From: Bog-473 sp963843365
GTDB taxonomy: Bacteria; Actinomycetota; Acidimicrobiia; Acidimicrobiales; RAAP-2
Direction: 5' to 3'
NCBI GenBank assembly: GCA_963843365.1
Contig: CAWJKG010000004.1
Span: 1 to 64,000 of the forward strand
DNA: 64,000 nucleotides
In this document: in pieces, positions 1-9,836 of the stretch
How positions within the stretch are numbered: the stretch's first letter is position 1
Layout: every line of letters begins with the position of its first letter
Position numbers and translations under genes: made by a program
The notes under the pieces: model-generated
What the model saw: the letters and a program-made list of their open reading frames with translations, nothing else
What the model was told of the DNA's origin: nothing
The model's database searches: none

Positions 1-948
1 GCTTCCGGGTGGATCCTCGTCCTGCTCGATCGTGAACATCCGGATGCCCGCGAGGCCCCGGCTGATGATCGGATGTTCGAGCGGGTAGCCGCGCAGCTGG
101 AGCGCCATCCGGCGAGATACACCCAGGGCGGCTGGATCCCACCCCACGACCCGTCGGCCTCCTGGCGCCGCACGATCCAGCGCTCGGCCCGCGCGAGCGA
201 GATCCGGCGCAGCAGACCCAGCGGATGGCGCTCGTAGGCGCGCAGCACGCGGTCGAGCACGCGCAGCCCGCGGGCACGCGGCGCGCTGCCCGGCGCCCGC
301 CCGCGAGCCGGCGGAGAGCCGTCGTCGGACGCGGCCCCGTGACCGGCTGGATGCCCGGGGTCGGAGGCCTGCAGCTCGTTCAGATCGAAGCCGAGCGGAC
401 GCACCGGCCGGTGGGCTTGACGACCGACAGGGCCACCAGCGTCTGGCGGGCCCAGCAGGCGAAGTCGTAGATGTTCAGCGGAAACCGGGGCGGCAGCAGC
501 ATCATCTCCGGCGGGAGCGCGGGAACGCGATCCCAGGACCACAGGCCGAACAGTGCCAGCCACAGGTGCGTGAACACGCGCGCCGCCTCGACTCCCCCGT
601 GCGAGCGGATGAACTCGGCGGCCGAGCGCATGTGGGCGACGGTGGGAGCGTCCCGGCGAGCCGCAGGGCGCAGTAGGCCTCGACCGTCGTGGACACATCT
701 CCGGGCCCGCCGTGGAAGTTCGACCAGGTGCCGTCCGCGCGCTGCTGGGAGCGGATCCAGGCCGCCGTGCGCTCGGTCTCCCGCGCGCACCGGATCCCGA
801 GGAACTCGCGTAGGAGCATGTCCTCGGCGTCCATCGTGACGTTCGTCTGCAGCTCGCCCTGCCACCAGCCCCCGTCGTCCTGCAGCGCCAGCAGGTACTC
901 GCACGAGCGCCCGATGGCCACCTCGGCATCGCGAGCCTCGATCGTCAA
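1..948 (-). CDS. shc: Squalene-hopene cyclase, N-terminal part, cut by window edge, frameshifted
   Basis: This gene would cyclise squalene to hopene at the membrane. The N-terminal third is readable: ANVTMDAEDMLLREFLGI-like sequence, the QW-type stretch ADGTWSNFHGGPGDVSTTVEAY, then FTHLWLALFGLWSWD, PPEMMLLPPRFPLNIYDFACW and GGIQPPWVY. The alignment moves between frames near 650, 415 and 110, and each shift restores family residues (for example K-HRPVRPLGFDLNE after 415). Single-base errors are therefore likely. The start is a TTG at 948 with an in-frame TAG just upstream. The catalytic DXDD part lies outside the window. The family call is firm, the exact protein is not. Confidence 0.85.
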
Positions 949-951
949 CGG

Positions 952-1241
952 CTAGTCCGGAAAACTAGATGATTTCCGCGTATCGGCCCGGGAAAGCCGA
1001 CGTTGTGGGGTGCGCGACCGCCGCCGCGGAGCGCGCGGCCGGGGCGCGAGTCCCCTGGGCGAGCACCCAACCCGAGACAGACGACGGTGCAGAGAGGTGC
1101 GACGCCGTGCGCCGCCATGCGAGCGAGCGCACTGTGCGACAAGCCCGTGAGGGGTGCCGCATGGGCCCGCCCCTGAATGCCCGGCCGCACGAAGGTCCGT
1201 GGCAAGCACCGCCAAGCGGGTATCCGGCGGGATATGCATCG
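952..1241. other. Non-coding gap between shc and the SnoaL-like gene
   Basis: No reading frame here carries a recognisable family. It separates two divergent genes and should hold both promoters, but I see no convincing -35/-10 pair or operator. Confidence 0.4.
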
Positions 1242-1646
1242 ATGTCCTCCCCACCCTCGAGCTCCGCGCGCGATCCACGGCGCCTGGGGTCGCGGCGACT
1301 ACAGCGAGACGTGGTGGGCCGATACGGAGATCGAGTTCGTGATCGTCGGCGGCCCCGCCGCGGGGAGCTGGAGGGGGATCGCCGCGATGTCCGAGGGTCG
1401 GCGCGCGTGGCTCGCTGCCTGGGAGGGCTACAGGGCCAAGGCCGTCGAGTACCGCGAGCTCGACGATGGCCGGGTGCTCGTGCTCGGGCGCATGAGGCCA
1501 CGCAGGGGCGCGGGCCGGGCCGGCACCAGATGGACTTCGAGAACGTGCTGCTGATCCGTGACGGCAAGGTCCTGCGGCTGTCCCTCCATGCCGACCGCGA
1601 TCGCGCGCTCGCCGACCTCGGCCTGACCGGTGACGGCGGCGGCTGA
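1242..1646 (+). CDS. SnoaL-like / NTF2-fold protein, frameshifted
   Basis: A small NTF2-fold protein of a type present in many copies in Solirubrobacterales. The start is taken as ATG 1242 because repairing indels near 1256-1275 gives the family opening (M-S-S-x-N-L-E-L-V-R-A-I-H-G-A-W-G-R-G-D-Y). The core ETWWADTEIEFVIVGG, GIAAMSEG, WEGYRAKAVEYRELDDGRVL is in one frame. After a shift near 1500 it ends with NVLLIRDGKVLRLSL and DRDRALADLGL. It has about 130 residues. No substrate can be inferred, since the fold covers isomerases, cyclases and non-enzymatic proteins. Confidence 0.7.
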   Translation: MSSPPSSSARDPRRLGSRRLQRDVVGRYGDRVRDRRRPRRGELEGDRRDVRGSARVARCLGGLQGQGRRVPRARRWPGARARAHEATQGRGPGRHQMDFENVLLIRDGKVLRLSLHADRDRALADLGLTGDGGG

Positions 1647-1689
1647 CGGCGCCCAGACCGGGGCGCCCGCCCAGGGGGAGCGCGCCTGA

Positions 1690-3282
1690 ACCGAGGACGT
1701 GCGCGCTCGCCGGGACGAGCACCTCGGGGTGGGCGAGCGTGATCACGTGGCGGCGCAGCGTCGCCTCGCTGACCGGGCGCGGCACCGGCGAGACGAAGCG
1801 GTAGACGATCAGGCCGTCGACGTCCAGGCGCGCGAGCAGGTGAAAGCCCGGTGCCGGCGGCGTCGCCGGCGGAGGCGCGCAGCGGCGCGTAGCCGGTCTC
1901 GTCGATCTCGCTGACGAGCACCGAGCTGCGCCGCGTGCAGGTTGTGCAGGCCCGGGCAGGTAGTACTCGAGCGGCGCCGAGCCGAGCTCGACGGTGGTGA
2001 TCGCGCGCGCGCGCGCCCCGGCCGCGCAGCGCGTGCGCGACGCCGCGCCAGTCGCCGCGCTGCAGCCGCGGGCTGAGATCGACGTCGAGCGAGATCGCCA
2101 GGAACGCGAGCGCGCGATCGCAGGCACGCAGCAGCGGTCGACGCCGGCGCGAGCCCGCCGCGGCGCGTCGGCGAGGCGGCGATCACGGCGATCAGCGCCG
2201 TGACGGGGATCATCGCCGCGACGAGGTTGCGCGGCGCGAGGTAGTCGGCGCCGAAGACGACGAGCACGATCGGGAGCAGCACGCCGCAGCGGCGACCGCG
2301 CGCATCAGCGCGCCGCCGGCTCGTCGGCGCCGCGCCTGCTCCGCTCGCGCGTCCCGGCGCGCCGCGCGCGGGCGTCGAACATGCGCCACAGCCCGAGCGC
2401 CACGGCCGGCGAGGATCGGCAGCGCGACGAGCAGCTCGATGCCGTGCCCGAGCGGTGCGCCGGAGTAGCCCGTGAGGTAGTACTGGGGGATCGCCTGCAG
2501 GCGCGTTCGGACAGCGCCCAGCGGCCGATCCACTGCGTGCCGTGGCCGCCCTGGGCGGAGATCAGCGGCAGCAGCGCGAGGCCCGACCAGCGCGAGCGCC
2601 CGCCGATCGCGGGCAGCGCCGCGCGCCGCGACGGCGCGCCGCGTCGGCGAGCAGCAGCCACAGCGCCATCGGCGATCAGCAGGAAGACGGCGAAGTAGTG
2701 GGTCAGCAGCGCCAGCGCGCCGGTGAGCGCGAACGCCGCCATGCGCGCGCGCGTGGGCTCGCGCTCGGCGCGCAGGAAGCACAGCATCGCCAGCGCGGCC
2801 GTCAGCACGAACAGCGCGTACACGCGCGCCTCCTGGGAGTACCAGACGAACAGCGGGTTGACCGCGACGAGCGCGGCGCAGGCGAGCGCCGCGCGGCGGC
2901 CCGCGAGCTCGCGCGCCGATCGCCCAGCGCGACCGGCACGGTCGCGATCCCGGCGAGCGCCGAGGGCAGGCGCAGCGCGACCTCGCCGGTGCCGAGCACG
3001 CGCGAGTCGGCCCACGCGAGCAGGTACCACAGCGGCGGCGTGTTCTCGGTGTGCACCACCGAGCGCAGCGTCGCCCACAGGCTCGGGTGCAGCACGTGCA
3101 CGGGCGTGAACGCCTCGTCGTACCAGAAGCTCTGCAGGTCGAGCGTCGACAGGCGCAGCACCGCGGCGAGCAGCGTCAGGGCCGCCAGCGGCCACCAGCG
3201 CGGCAGCCGCGGCCGAGCGCTCGCGGCCGGCGCGCCGGCGCTGAGCCGCGGTGCTCGCGCGTCCGCGCGGCGGCACGCTCAT
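1690..3282 (-). CDS. Polytopic glycosyltransferase (GT39/PMT-like), heavily frameshifted
   Basis: An integral membrane glycosyltransferase that probably uses a polyprenyl-phosphate sugar. The start at 3282 (MSVPPRGRAS) overlaps the upstream stop as ATGA. The first extracytoplasmic loop is clear in a second frame: LDLQSFWYDEAFTPVHVL with the D-E pair typical of GT-C enzymes, then HTENTPPLWYLLAWA. Later pieces are VNPLFVWYSQEARVYALFVL, LTHYFAVFLLIADG and LVVFGADYLAPRNLVAAMIP. At least five frame changes are needed. The 3' end near 1690 is uncertain because no stop could be tied to the right frame. The acceptor is unknown. Confidence 0.7.
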
Positions 3283-3780
3283 CGCGGGCAGATCCCTTCG
3301 CCGGCCGCGCCGAAGCAGCCGTAGCGCTCGGCGCGCACGTCGTCTTCGGAGTAGCGCGGCAGATACCAGCCGCCGTGCACCGTGCGCCGCCCGTCGACGC
3401 ATCGGGCCCCCAGATCGCCAGGCACAGCTGCGTCGTCGCTTCGGGGCGCCCGGGGCTGGTGTTGCCGCAGACGACCTCGCGCCCGCTGCTCGGCGCCGAG
3501 CAGTTCCTGGTCGATGGCGAGGTTGTGGTAGTCGTGGCCGGTGTAGTGGCGCCAGGTCGCGCAGGTCGGCGATCAGGCGTTCGTTGACGTGCGTCTGGCG
3601 GGCGACGTCGTTGACGGTCGCGATCGCGAGCAGCAGGCCGACGAGCACCAGCAGCGTCGTCTCGACGAGCCGCATGTCGCCCCGGCCCGGCGGCTCGACC
3701 TCGCGCGGGCGCAGCCGCGCGGGCAGCCGCTCCCAGCGCGCGCGCTCGTCGCGGCGGCTGCGCCGGCGTCCGTCGCTCAT
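3279..3780 (-). CDS. Small single-pass membrane protein, frameshifted
   Basis: A basic cytoplasmic N-terminus (MSDGRRRSRRDERARWERLP) is followed by one membrane helix (LVETTLLVLVGLLLAIATV). A short extracytoplasmic domain continues in other frames (ADLRTWR, HYTGHDYHNLAIDQELLG, TTQLCLAIWGPDAS, RYGCFGAAGEGICPR). The stop overlaps the next start as ATGA, and its own start overlaps the preceding stop the same way. The three minus-strand genes are therefore probably translationally coupled. I do not recognise the family. Its position between two glycosyltransferases suggests an accessory subunit or a cell-surface glycan protein, which is inference. Confidence 0.55.
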
Positions 3781-5086
3781 TGCACGGGCGCCAGCAGCGG
3801 CGAGATCTGGTGGATGACGAACAGGCCCTGCACGGCGAGCGTGGCGATCGAGCAGGCGGCGGTCGCGGCTGACGACCGCGAGCGGCAGCGGCCAGAGGAT
3901 GTACCAGGCGAGCAGCCAGGTGCTCGTGACCGAGATCGCCAGCAGCGCCCAGCCGGAGGCGGCGACCCAGTCATAGCCGCGCCAGGTCCGCCACAGCAGG
4001 TGCAGCGACGATCAGCACGAGCGCCGCCTTGAGCAGGTCGTGATCGACCGGGAACACGCCCGGCTTGCCGAACAGGTGCGCGATCTCGGTGGCGAAGCTG
4101 TCGGTCGAGACGAACGCGGCGTCGCGGTTGAGCGCCGCGACGACGTCGATGCCGTGCACGCCGAACGCGGCGTAGCCGACCAGCGCGCCCGAGCGCGAGC
4201 GCGGCCGAGCGCCCCGAGGATCGGCGCGAGGCGGCGCGCGCGAGACGATCATGAACGGCAGCAGCACCGCGACGGTCGCCTTCACGAGCGCGCCCGCGAC
4301 GACGAGCGCGGCCGCCGCCGCTTCGCGTGCCGCGGCGCGCGCCGGCGGCGCGAGCGTCAGGCTGACCGCGGCCATCATCGCGAGCATCATGATCAGGTCG
4401 TTGTGCGCGCCGCCGAGCCCGTAGATGCACGTACAGCGGGTTGGCGCCGACGACGAGGATCGCGAGCACCGGGTCGAGCTCGCGCGCGCGCGCGCAGCGC
4501 CAGGTGAGCGCGAGCGTGCCGGCGCTCGCGAGCAGCGCCTCGAGCTTCATCCCCCACAGCGCGCCCGCCGACGCCGAGCGGCGCGAGCGGGTAGGAGAGC
4601 AGCGTGTACAGCGGCCCGTAGGCGGTGGCGACCTGCAGCCAGTCGTGGCCCGACGTACTGGAACACCGGGTCGCCGGCGATCGCGACCGGGCCGTGCAGA
4701 TAGGGGTTCAGGCCATGCTCGACGCCCATGCGCGCGTAGGCGATGTAGCTGAAGACGTCGGTCGAGAGCAGGATCGGCCCGGCGAACACGATCAGCTGCA
4801 GCGCCGCCGATCAGGACGATCGCCGCAGCGTTTGGAGATCGCACGCGCGTCGCGGCGCGCGGCGCGCGCAGCAGCGAGCAGCCCGGCGTAGGCGCCCGTG
4901 GAGACCAGCAGGGCGATCAGGAAGACGCGGTAGCCCAGGCGCTCGCCGATCCCCTGCAGCCAGCCGGCGATCGCGGGCGATTTGGGGATCAGCGGCGAGT
5001 GGCCGACCGCCCCGTCGAGCACGATCTCGGCGGCCGCCGCGACCAGAGCAGCAGCCCGAGCAGGCTCGCGAGCGCGCGGCGCCCAC
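3777..5086 (-). CDS. Polytopic mannosyltransferase-like protein (GT87/MptB-like), frameshifted
   Basis: A membrane glycosyltransferase of the GT-C superfamily. The diagnostic loop ILLSTDVFSYIAYARMGVEHGLNPYLHGPVA matches the D-V-x-SY, GxNPY, HGP pattern of polyprenol-phosphomannose-dependent alpha-1,6-mannosyltransferases. Other pieces are HSPLIPKSPAIAGWLQG, LVVGANPLYVHL and TSTWLLAWYILWPLPL. At least four indels split it. The start is uncertain: a GTG at 5086 exists but is in a different frame from the first hydrophobic helix (GGRRALASLLGLLL). The stop overlaps the next start by ATGA. MptB itself makes lipoglycan mannan, but this acceptor is not known. Confidence 0.65.
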
Positions 5087-5153
5087 CGCTCAGAGCGGAC
5101 GCGCGCAGGGCCGCGCTCGCTCTGCGCGGCTGACGCTCACGAAGCGGCGAGGC

Positions 5154-6661
5154 TCACAGGGCCGTCCACACCGTCTTGGTCTCCAGGTACGCGTCGAGCC
5201 CGTCGTGGCCGTGCTCGCGGCCGATGCCCGAGGCCTTGAAGCCGCCGAACGGCGCCGCCGGGATCGACCGCGCCCCAGGTGTTGATGAAGACCATCCCCG
5301 CGTGCAGCATCGCCGCCAGGCGGTGGGCGTTGGAGACGTCGCGCGTCCACACGCCCGCCGCGAGCCCGTACTCGCTCGTCGTTGGCGCGCGCGGCGACCT
5401 CCTCGAGCGTGTCGTAGGGCGAGGCGACGAGCACCGGCCCGAAGATCTCCTCGCGCGAGATGCGCAGCTCGTCGGAGGTCGTGCTGAACAGCGTCGGCGC
5501 GACGAAGTAGCCGCCGCTGTCGGCGAGCGCCGCCTCGCCGCCGGCGAGCAGCTCGGCGCCTTCGCCGCGGCCGGACTCGATGTAGCCCATGCACGCGCTC
5601 GTGCTGCTCGGCGGAGACGAGCGGCCCGAGCTGCGTCGCCGGGTCGAGGCCCGGCCCGAGCTGGGCGGCCTGCGCCGCTCGGCCAGCGCCGCTCATGACC
5701 TCGTCGAAGCGCTCGGCGGGGACGAACAGGCGCGAGCCGGCGTTGCAGGCCTGGCCGGAGTTGAAGTAGATCGCCTGGTAGGAGCCCTTGATCGCGGCGT
5801 CGATGTCGGCGTCGGGGAGGATCACGTTCGGCGACTTGCCGCCGAGCTCGAGCGTCACGCGCTTGAGCGCGCGGCCGGCCTTGGCGCCGATCTCGCGCCC
5901 CACGGCGGTCGAGCCGGTGAACGCGATCTTGTCGACGTCGGGGTGATCGACGAGCGCAGCGCCGGTGCTGCCGTCGCCGGTGAGCACGTTGAGCACGCCG
6001 GGCGGGAAGCCCACCTCGAGCGCCAGCTCGCCGAGGCGCAGCGCGCTCAGCGGGGTCTGCTCGGCCGGCTTGAGCACGACCGTGCAGCCGGCCGCCAGCG
6101 CCGGGCCGATCTTCCACGCCGCCATCAGCAGCGGGAAGTTCCAGGGGATGATCTGCGCGCACACGCCGACCGGCTCGCGGCGCGTGTAGCAGTGCATGTT
6201 CGGCGCGCTCACGGGCAGCACGCCGCCCTCGATCTTCGTCGGCCAGCCGGCGAAGTAGCGCAGGTGCGCGACGGCCGCCGTTGACGTCGACGTACTGGGC
6301 GAGCCCGACCGGCTTGCCGTTGTCGAGCGACTCGATCTGCGCGAACTCCTCGGCGCGCTCCTCGATCGCCGTCGGCGAGCGCGTGCATCAGCCGCTCGCG
6401 CCCGGCCGCCGGCATCGAGGACCAGGGGCCCTCGGCGAAGGCGCTGCGCGCGGCCGCGACCGCGCGCTCGACGTCCTCGGCGCCCGCGAGCGCGACCTCG
6501 GCGATCTCGCGGCCGCTGGCCGGGTCGAGCGTCGCGAACGTGCGCCCGTCGGCGGCCTCGGGACGCTCGGCGCCGATCAGCAGACGATGGGACTGCGAGA
6601 TGAAGTCGCGCGCCGGGGCGCCGAGCGCGTCGGGGAGTGTGTCTGCGGAGATGGTGGTCAT
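5154..6661 (-). CDS. NAD(P)+-dependent aldehyde dehydrogenase, frameshifted
   Basis: Oxidises an aldehyde to a carboxylate. About 490 residues after repair, normal for the family. Visible in order: N-terminal PASGREIAEVALAGAEDVERAV, YFAGWPTKIEGG, oxyanion/cofactor region IIPWNFPLLMAAWKIGPAL, KPAEQTPLSAL, Rossmann FTGSTAVGREIG, general base in LELGGKSPN, catalytic Cys in FNSGQACNAGSR, EEIFGPVL and C-terminal FGGFKASGIGREHG. Breaks lie near 6380, 6290, 5685, 5590, 5380 and 5265. The start ATG 6661 (MTTISADT) was chosen over upstream in-frame codons because it matches usual family length. It is divergent from the SDR at 6735. The substrate is unknown. Confidence 0.85.
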
Positions 6662-6734
6662 ACGGGAGCCTACCTCGATCGCGGGACACCGCCCGAGCAT
6701 CACGGGCGCACGCCAGCGCATATGCTGACGCGCG

Positions 6735-7588
6735 ATGGCCGAGCCCTCGAAGGCGGTACTGATCACCGGATGCTCCTCCGGCATCGGCCGCGCCACGCGC
6801 GCTGCGCCTGGCGCGGGCCGGCTGGACCGTGTACGCGAGCGCCCGGCGGCCGGAGACGATCGCCGAGCTGCAGGACGCCGGCGCGCGCACGCTCGCGCTC
6901 GACGTCACCGACGAGGACTCGATGCGCGCGGCGGTCGCGACGGTCGAGCAGGCCGCAGGCGCGGTGGGCGTGCTGATCAACAACGCCGGCTACAGCCAGA
7001 GCGGCGCGATCGAGACGGTCCCGATGGACGCCGTCCGCCGGCAGTTCGAGACCAACGTGTTCGGCGCCGTGCGCCTCACCCAGCTCGTGCTCGCGGGGAT
7101 GCGCGCCCAGCGCTGGGGCAAGATCGTCAACGTCGGCTCGATGGGCGGGCGCCTGACGTTCCCCGGCGGCGGCCAGTACCACGCGACCAAGTACGCGCTC
7201 GAGGCGATCTCCGACGCGCTGCGCTTCGAGGTGCGCGGCTTCGGGATCGACGTGATCCTGCTCGAGCCGGGACTGATCACGACGGAGTTCGGCGAGGCGG
7301 CCACGGCCAGCATGGCCGGGATCGACGCGGCCGGGGACGACCCCTACGCGACCTTCAACGCGACCGTCGGCGCGGTCACCAAGGGCGCCTACGACGGCCC
7401 GATGCGCCACCTCGGCGCGGGCCCCGAGCGCGTCGCGAAGGTCGATCGAGCGGGCGATCGCGCGCACGCGCCCGCCGGCGCGGATCACGATCACGCCGTC
7501 GGCGAAGATGACGATCGCGACCCGCCGGCTGCTGAGCGACCGCGCCTGGGACGCGGCGATGCGCCGGCAGTTCCCGCAGCCGCGGTAG
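6735..7588 (+). CDS. SDR-family oxidoreductase, frameshifted
   Basis: A classical short-chain dehydrogenase. Glycine motif VLITGCSSGIGRAT at the N-terminus, LDVTDEDS, NNAGYSQSG, catalytic Ser in VNVGSMGG, and Y-x3-K in YHATKYALE. The C-terminal extension (ITTEFGEAA, GPMRHLG) fits an SDR subgroup of Solirubrobacterales. Frame changes are needed near 6800 and 7443. After the second, the tail reads IERAIARTRPPARITITPSAK and ends QFPQPR-stop at 7588, a plausible family end. It is divergent from the aldehyde dehydrogenase, with 73 bases between. No substrate is evident. Confidence 0.82.
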
Positions 7589-7589
7589 C

Positions 7590-8283
7590 TGAGCCCGCGA
7601 CGCGCAGCGCGGGCCGCGGAGGGCGGCGCTGCGGCCGGTCGGCCCACCTCGAAGCCCTGCGCGTAGTCGACCCCGAACTGCCGCAGCATGCTCGATCGTG
7701 GGCTCGTCGCCGACGAACTCGGCGATCGTCTGCGCGCCCATGCCGCGCACGACGCCGGCGAGCGCCTCACGACCAGCTGATCGGTGCGCGAGGCGGGCAG
7801 GCCGCGGATGAAGTCGCCGTCGATCTTCAGGTAGCTGAAGGGCAGGTGCTTGAGGTACTGGAAGGAGCCGAAGCCGGCGCCGAAGTCGTCGAGCGCCACC
7901 GCGCAGCCGAGCGCGAGCACGCCCGCGCAGAAGGCGCTGGCGCGGTCCATGTCGGAGATCGCGGCGGTCTCGGTGACCTCGATCACCAGGCGCGACGGCT
8001 CGACGCCGTGCCGCGCGAGCGGCGGTCGAGCATGTGCGAGCATCCCGCGTCGGTGACCGACAGGGCGGAGACGTTCACCGCGATCGGACCGCCTCCCCGG
8101 CGCGCCTCGCCGGCGTCCGGCGCTCGGCCAGCAGCGCGACGACCTTCCGAGCACCATCCGGTCGATCTCGCCGATCAGGCCGTAGCGCTCGGCCGCGGGC
8201 AGGAACCGGCCGGGCGCGATCAGGCGCCGGCGGGGTCGTCGGCGAGCCGCAGCAGCGCCTCGTGGTGGGCGATGTCCCAGCAA
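7590..8283 (-). CDS. EAL domain (c-di-GMP phosphodiesterase-like), N-terminally cut, frameshifted
   Basis: Cyclic-di-GMP phosphodiesterase domain. Visible motifs in order: IAHHEALLRLADD (the EAL signature reads E-A-L-L-R), LIAPGRFLPAAERYGLIGEID, SRLVIEVTETAAISDM, ALDDFGAGFGSFQYLKHLPFSYLKIDGDFI, QTIAEFVGDEPTI and FGVDYAQGFEVGRP. The metal-binding E of VTETA, the DDFGAG pair and the K of LKIDG are all present, so the domain looks catalytically competent apart from indels. The normal sequence upstream of the EAL motif is missing: reading stops matching at about 8275-8283, where a different kind of sequence begins. The 3' end is uncertain. Confidence 0.8.
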
Positions 8284-8290
8284 TGACCGC
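8270..8290. other. Probable assembly junction inside the EAL gene
   Basis: Left of this point the minus strand encodes an EAL domain beginning at its signature motif. Right of it no frame continues the domain, and within about 80 bases plus-strand sigma-factor sequence of another style starts. An EAL domain lacking everything upstream, with no mobile element or repeat at the break, fits a mis-joined contig best. A deletion or rearrangement is possible. Confidence 0.45.
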
Positions 8291-8359
8291 CGTGCTCGCC
8301 CATTCCTCGCCGCTCGTCGCCGGGCCGCCCACGCCTACCGTGCCCGCCGGCTTCGTTCC

Positions 8360-8620
8360 CCACGAAGCTCGGCGCATCCGGCGCGCTGTGCGCGGTGACC
8401 GGGGTGCCCAGGAGAACCTGGTGCTCGTGGTGGTGCTTCGAGACGTGGAGGGCCGGTCCACCGGGGAGATCGCCAAAGAGCTTGGCGAAAGCATGCGGGG
8501 GTGAAGAGTCGACTTCACCGGGCGCGAGTGGACCTGCGAGCAACGATCGACGCGTTCTACCGCGACCACCCCCTTCCCATGCCGTCCGCCGCGGACCCAT
8601 CTCGGAGGCGACGACAGGAC
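8360..8620 (+). CDS. ECF sigma factor, C-terminal (region 4) fragment
   Basis: The sequence ENLVLVVVLRDVEGRSTGEIAKELGES, a one-base shift near 8490, then VKSRLHRARVDLRATIDAFYRDHP is a canonical ECF sigma region 4 with its helix-turn-helix. Region 2 is not recognisable upstream before the suspected junction at 8.28 kb. It is either a gene truncated by the junction or one too damaged by indels to read. A second, complete sigma factor begins about 20-100 bases downstream. Confidence 0.6.
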
Positions 8621-8639
8621 GCTCGAGCATCAAGGCCCG

Positions 8640-9179
8640 ATGGGCGAGCCCACCAACGAAGAGCTGATGAGTCGGTTCTGCCAGGGCGACGAGCGGGCGT
8701 TCGACGAGCTGTTCTCGCGACACGCTCCGGAGGTGCACGCCTTCTTGGCCAGGATGCTGGGGGGGCGCGGCGCCGCGGATGACGGCGTCCAAGCCACATT
8801 CCTCTCGGTGGTGCGCTCGCGGGACCGCTTTCGCGAAGGGGCTCGTTTCGGCCCTGGTTGTTTGCCATTGCTGCCAATGCCGCGCGCGACCAGCTCCGCC
8901 AGCGGCGGCGGGAACGGGAGAATGAGGCGCAGTGGGTCGCGGAGGCCGAGGCGGTGGAGCCTGACCTTCGCGATCCCGCCCTGGCCAAACGCCTCGAGGA
9001 AGCCCTGGCCCAGTTGAGCCCTCCGCTCCGCGAAGCGGTCGTCCTCCACCACGTGTTGGGCTGGTCGTTCGACGAGATTGCCGAGGCGCTGCAGACGAGC
9101 GTGGGGCGGCCCGGTTCGCGCTCACCGCGGCTACGAGTTGCTCCGGCCGATCCTCGAGCCCTTGCGGGAGTCGCCATGA
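8640..9179 (+). CDS. ECF-type RNA polymerase sigma factor, frameshifted
   Basis: Directs RNA polymerase to a dedicated promoter set. Region 2: EELMSRFCQGDERAFDELFSRHAPEVHAFL, then LQATFLSVV-like sequence (here GVQATFLSVVRSRDRF), and after a shift near 8850 LFAIAANAARDQLRQRR. Region 4: LSPPLREAVVLHHVLGWSFDEIAEALQ, then after a shift near 9105 RAHRGYELLRPIL to the stop. About 180 residues, normal for ECF factors. Its stop overlaps the next start (ATGA 9176-9179), so a membrane partner is coupled. The closest style I know is from Myxococcota. Confidence 0.85.
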
Positions 9180-9821
9180 ACGACCGACCCCGCCTCGAAT
9201 CACTGCGGCCGACCGCGAGTCCCGCGGCCTGGAAGCGGCCCGGGCCGCGGCTCGGCGGGAGCTGGCTCGCCCGGTCCGGTCCTGGCGCAGTGAGGGAATC
9301 GGGCTGATGGCCGTCTGGCTCGGCGCCGGGGTCTGGTGGCGGCGGTGCTGGGCCTGCTGCACCAGTGGGCGGTGGTCAGCGTGACTGCGCGGACGCCGAC
9401 CCTGGTGCTGCTGGTGGCGGCGCAGCTGTTCGGCGCGTGGGCGGCATTGGCCCCCGCCGCGCGGCGAGCACAGGGGCTGTCGATCCTGCTGAGCCTGGCT
9501 GGCGCGGTTGCGGTGGTTGGACTCCGCGGCCAAGGAGTGCCCAGCGCCTTGCCCCCGTGGATTTGCACGATCAGCCACCTGGGCGTGGATCTCGTCCCTG
9601 TCGCCGTGGCCCTCCTCGCTCTCCGTCGAGCGGCGATCACGCCGTGGCGGGCATGGGCTACCGCCCTCGCGGTCGGCGCGCCGGGAGCCCTGGTGGGTGA
9701 ACTGGGCTGCGGGCAAGGCGCCACCCACGTCGCCCTCTACCATTTGCCGGCCTGGGGCCTGGCGCTGGCCGTCGTGGTGGTCGGGTCCCGCTGGTTGAGG
9801 CCAGTGTCCTTTGCGCCTTGA
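9176..9821 (+). CDS. DUF1109/NrsF-like membrane protein, candidate anti-sigma factor
   Basis: A short hydrophilic N-terminus (MNDRPRLESLR, then in another frame ADRESRGLEAARAAARRELARP) precedes about six membrane helices: WAVVSVTARTPTLVLLVAA, AALAPAARRAQGLSILLSLA, LGVDLVPVAVALLALRR, AWATALAVGAPGALVGELGC and GLALAVVVVGSRWL. The C-x(n)-P-x(n)-LRR, C-x5-HV-x3-H pattern near the end resembles the DUF1109/NrsF family, whose members hold ECF sigma factors at the membrane. Direct overlap with the sigma gene supports that role. Breaks lie near 9215-9340. The anti-sigma function is inference. Confidence 0.55.
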
Positions 9822-9836
9822 GAGGAACGTGCAGAA

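Noticed and set aside
8270..8300. Insertion element or attachment site explaining the break in the EAL gene
   Set aside because: There is no transposase or integrase gene, no terminal inverted repeat and no target duplication near the break.
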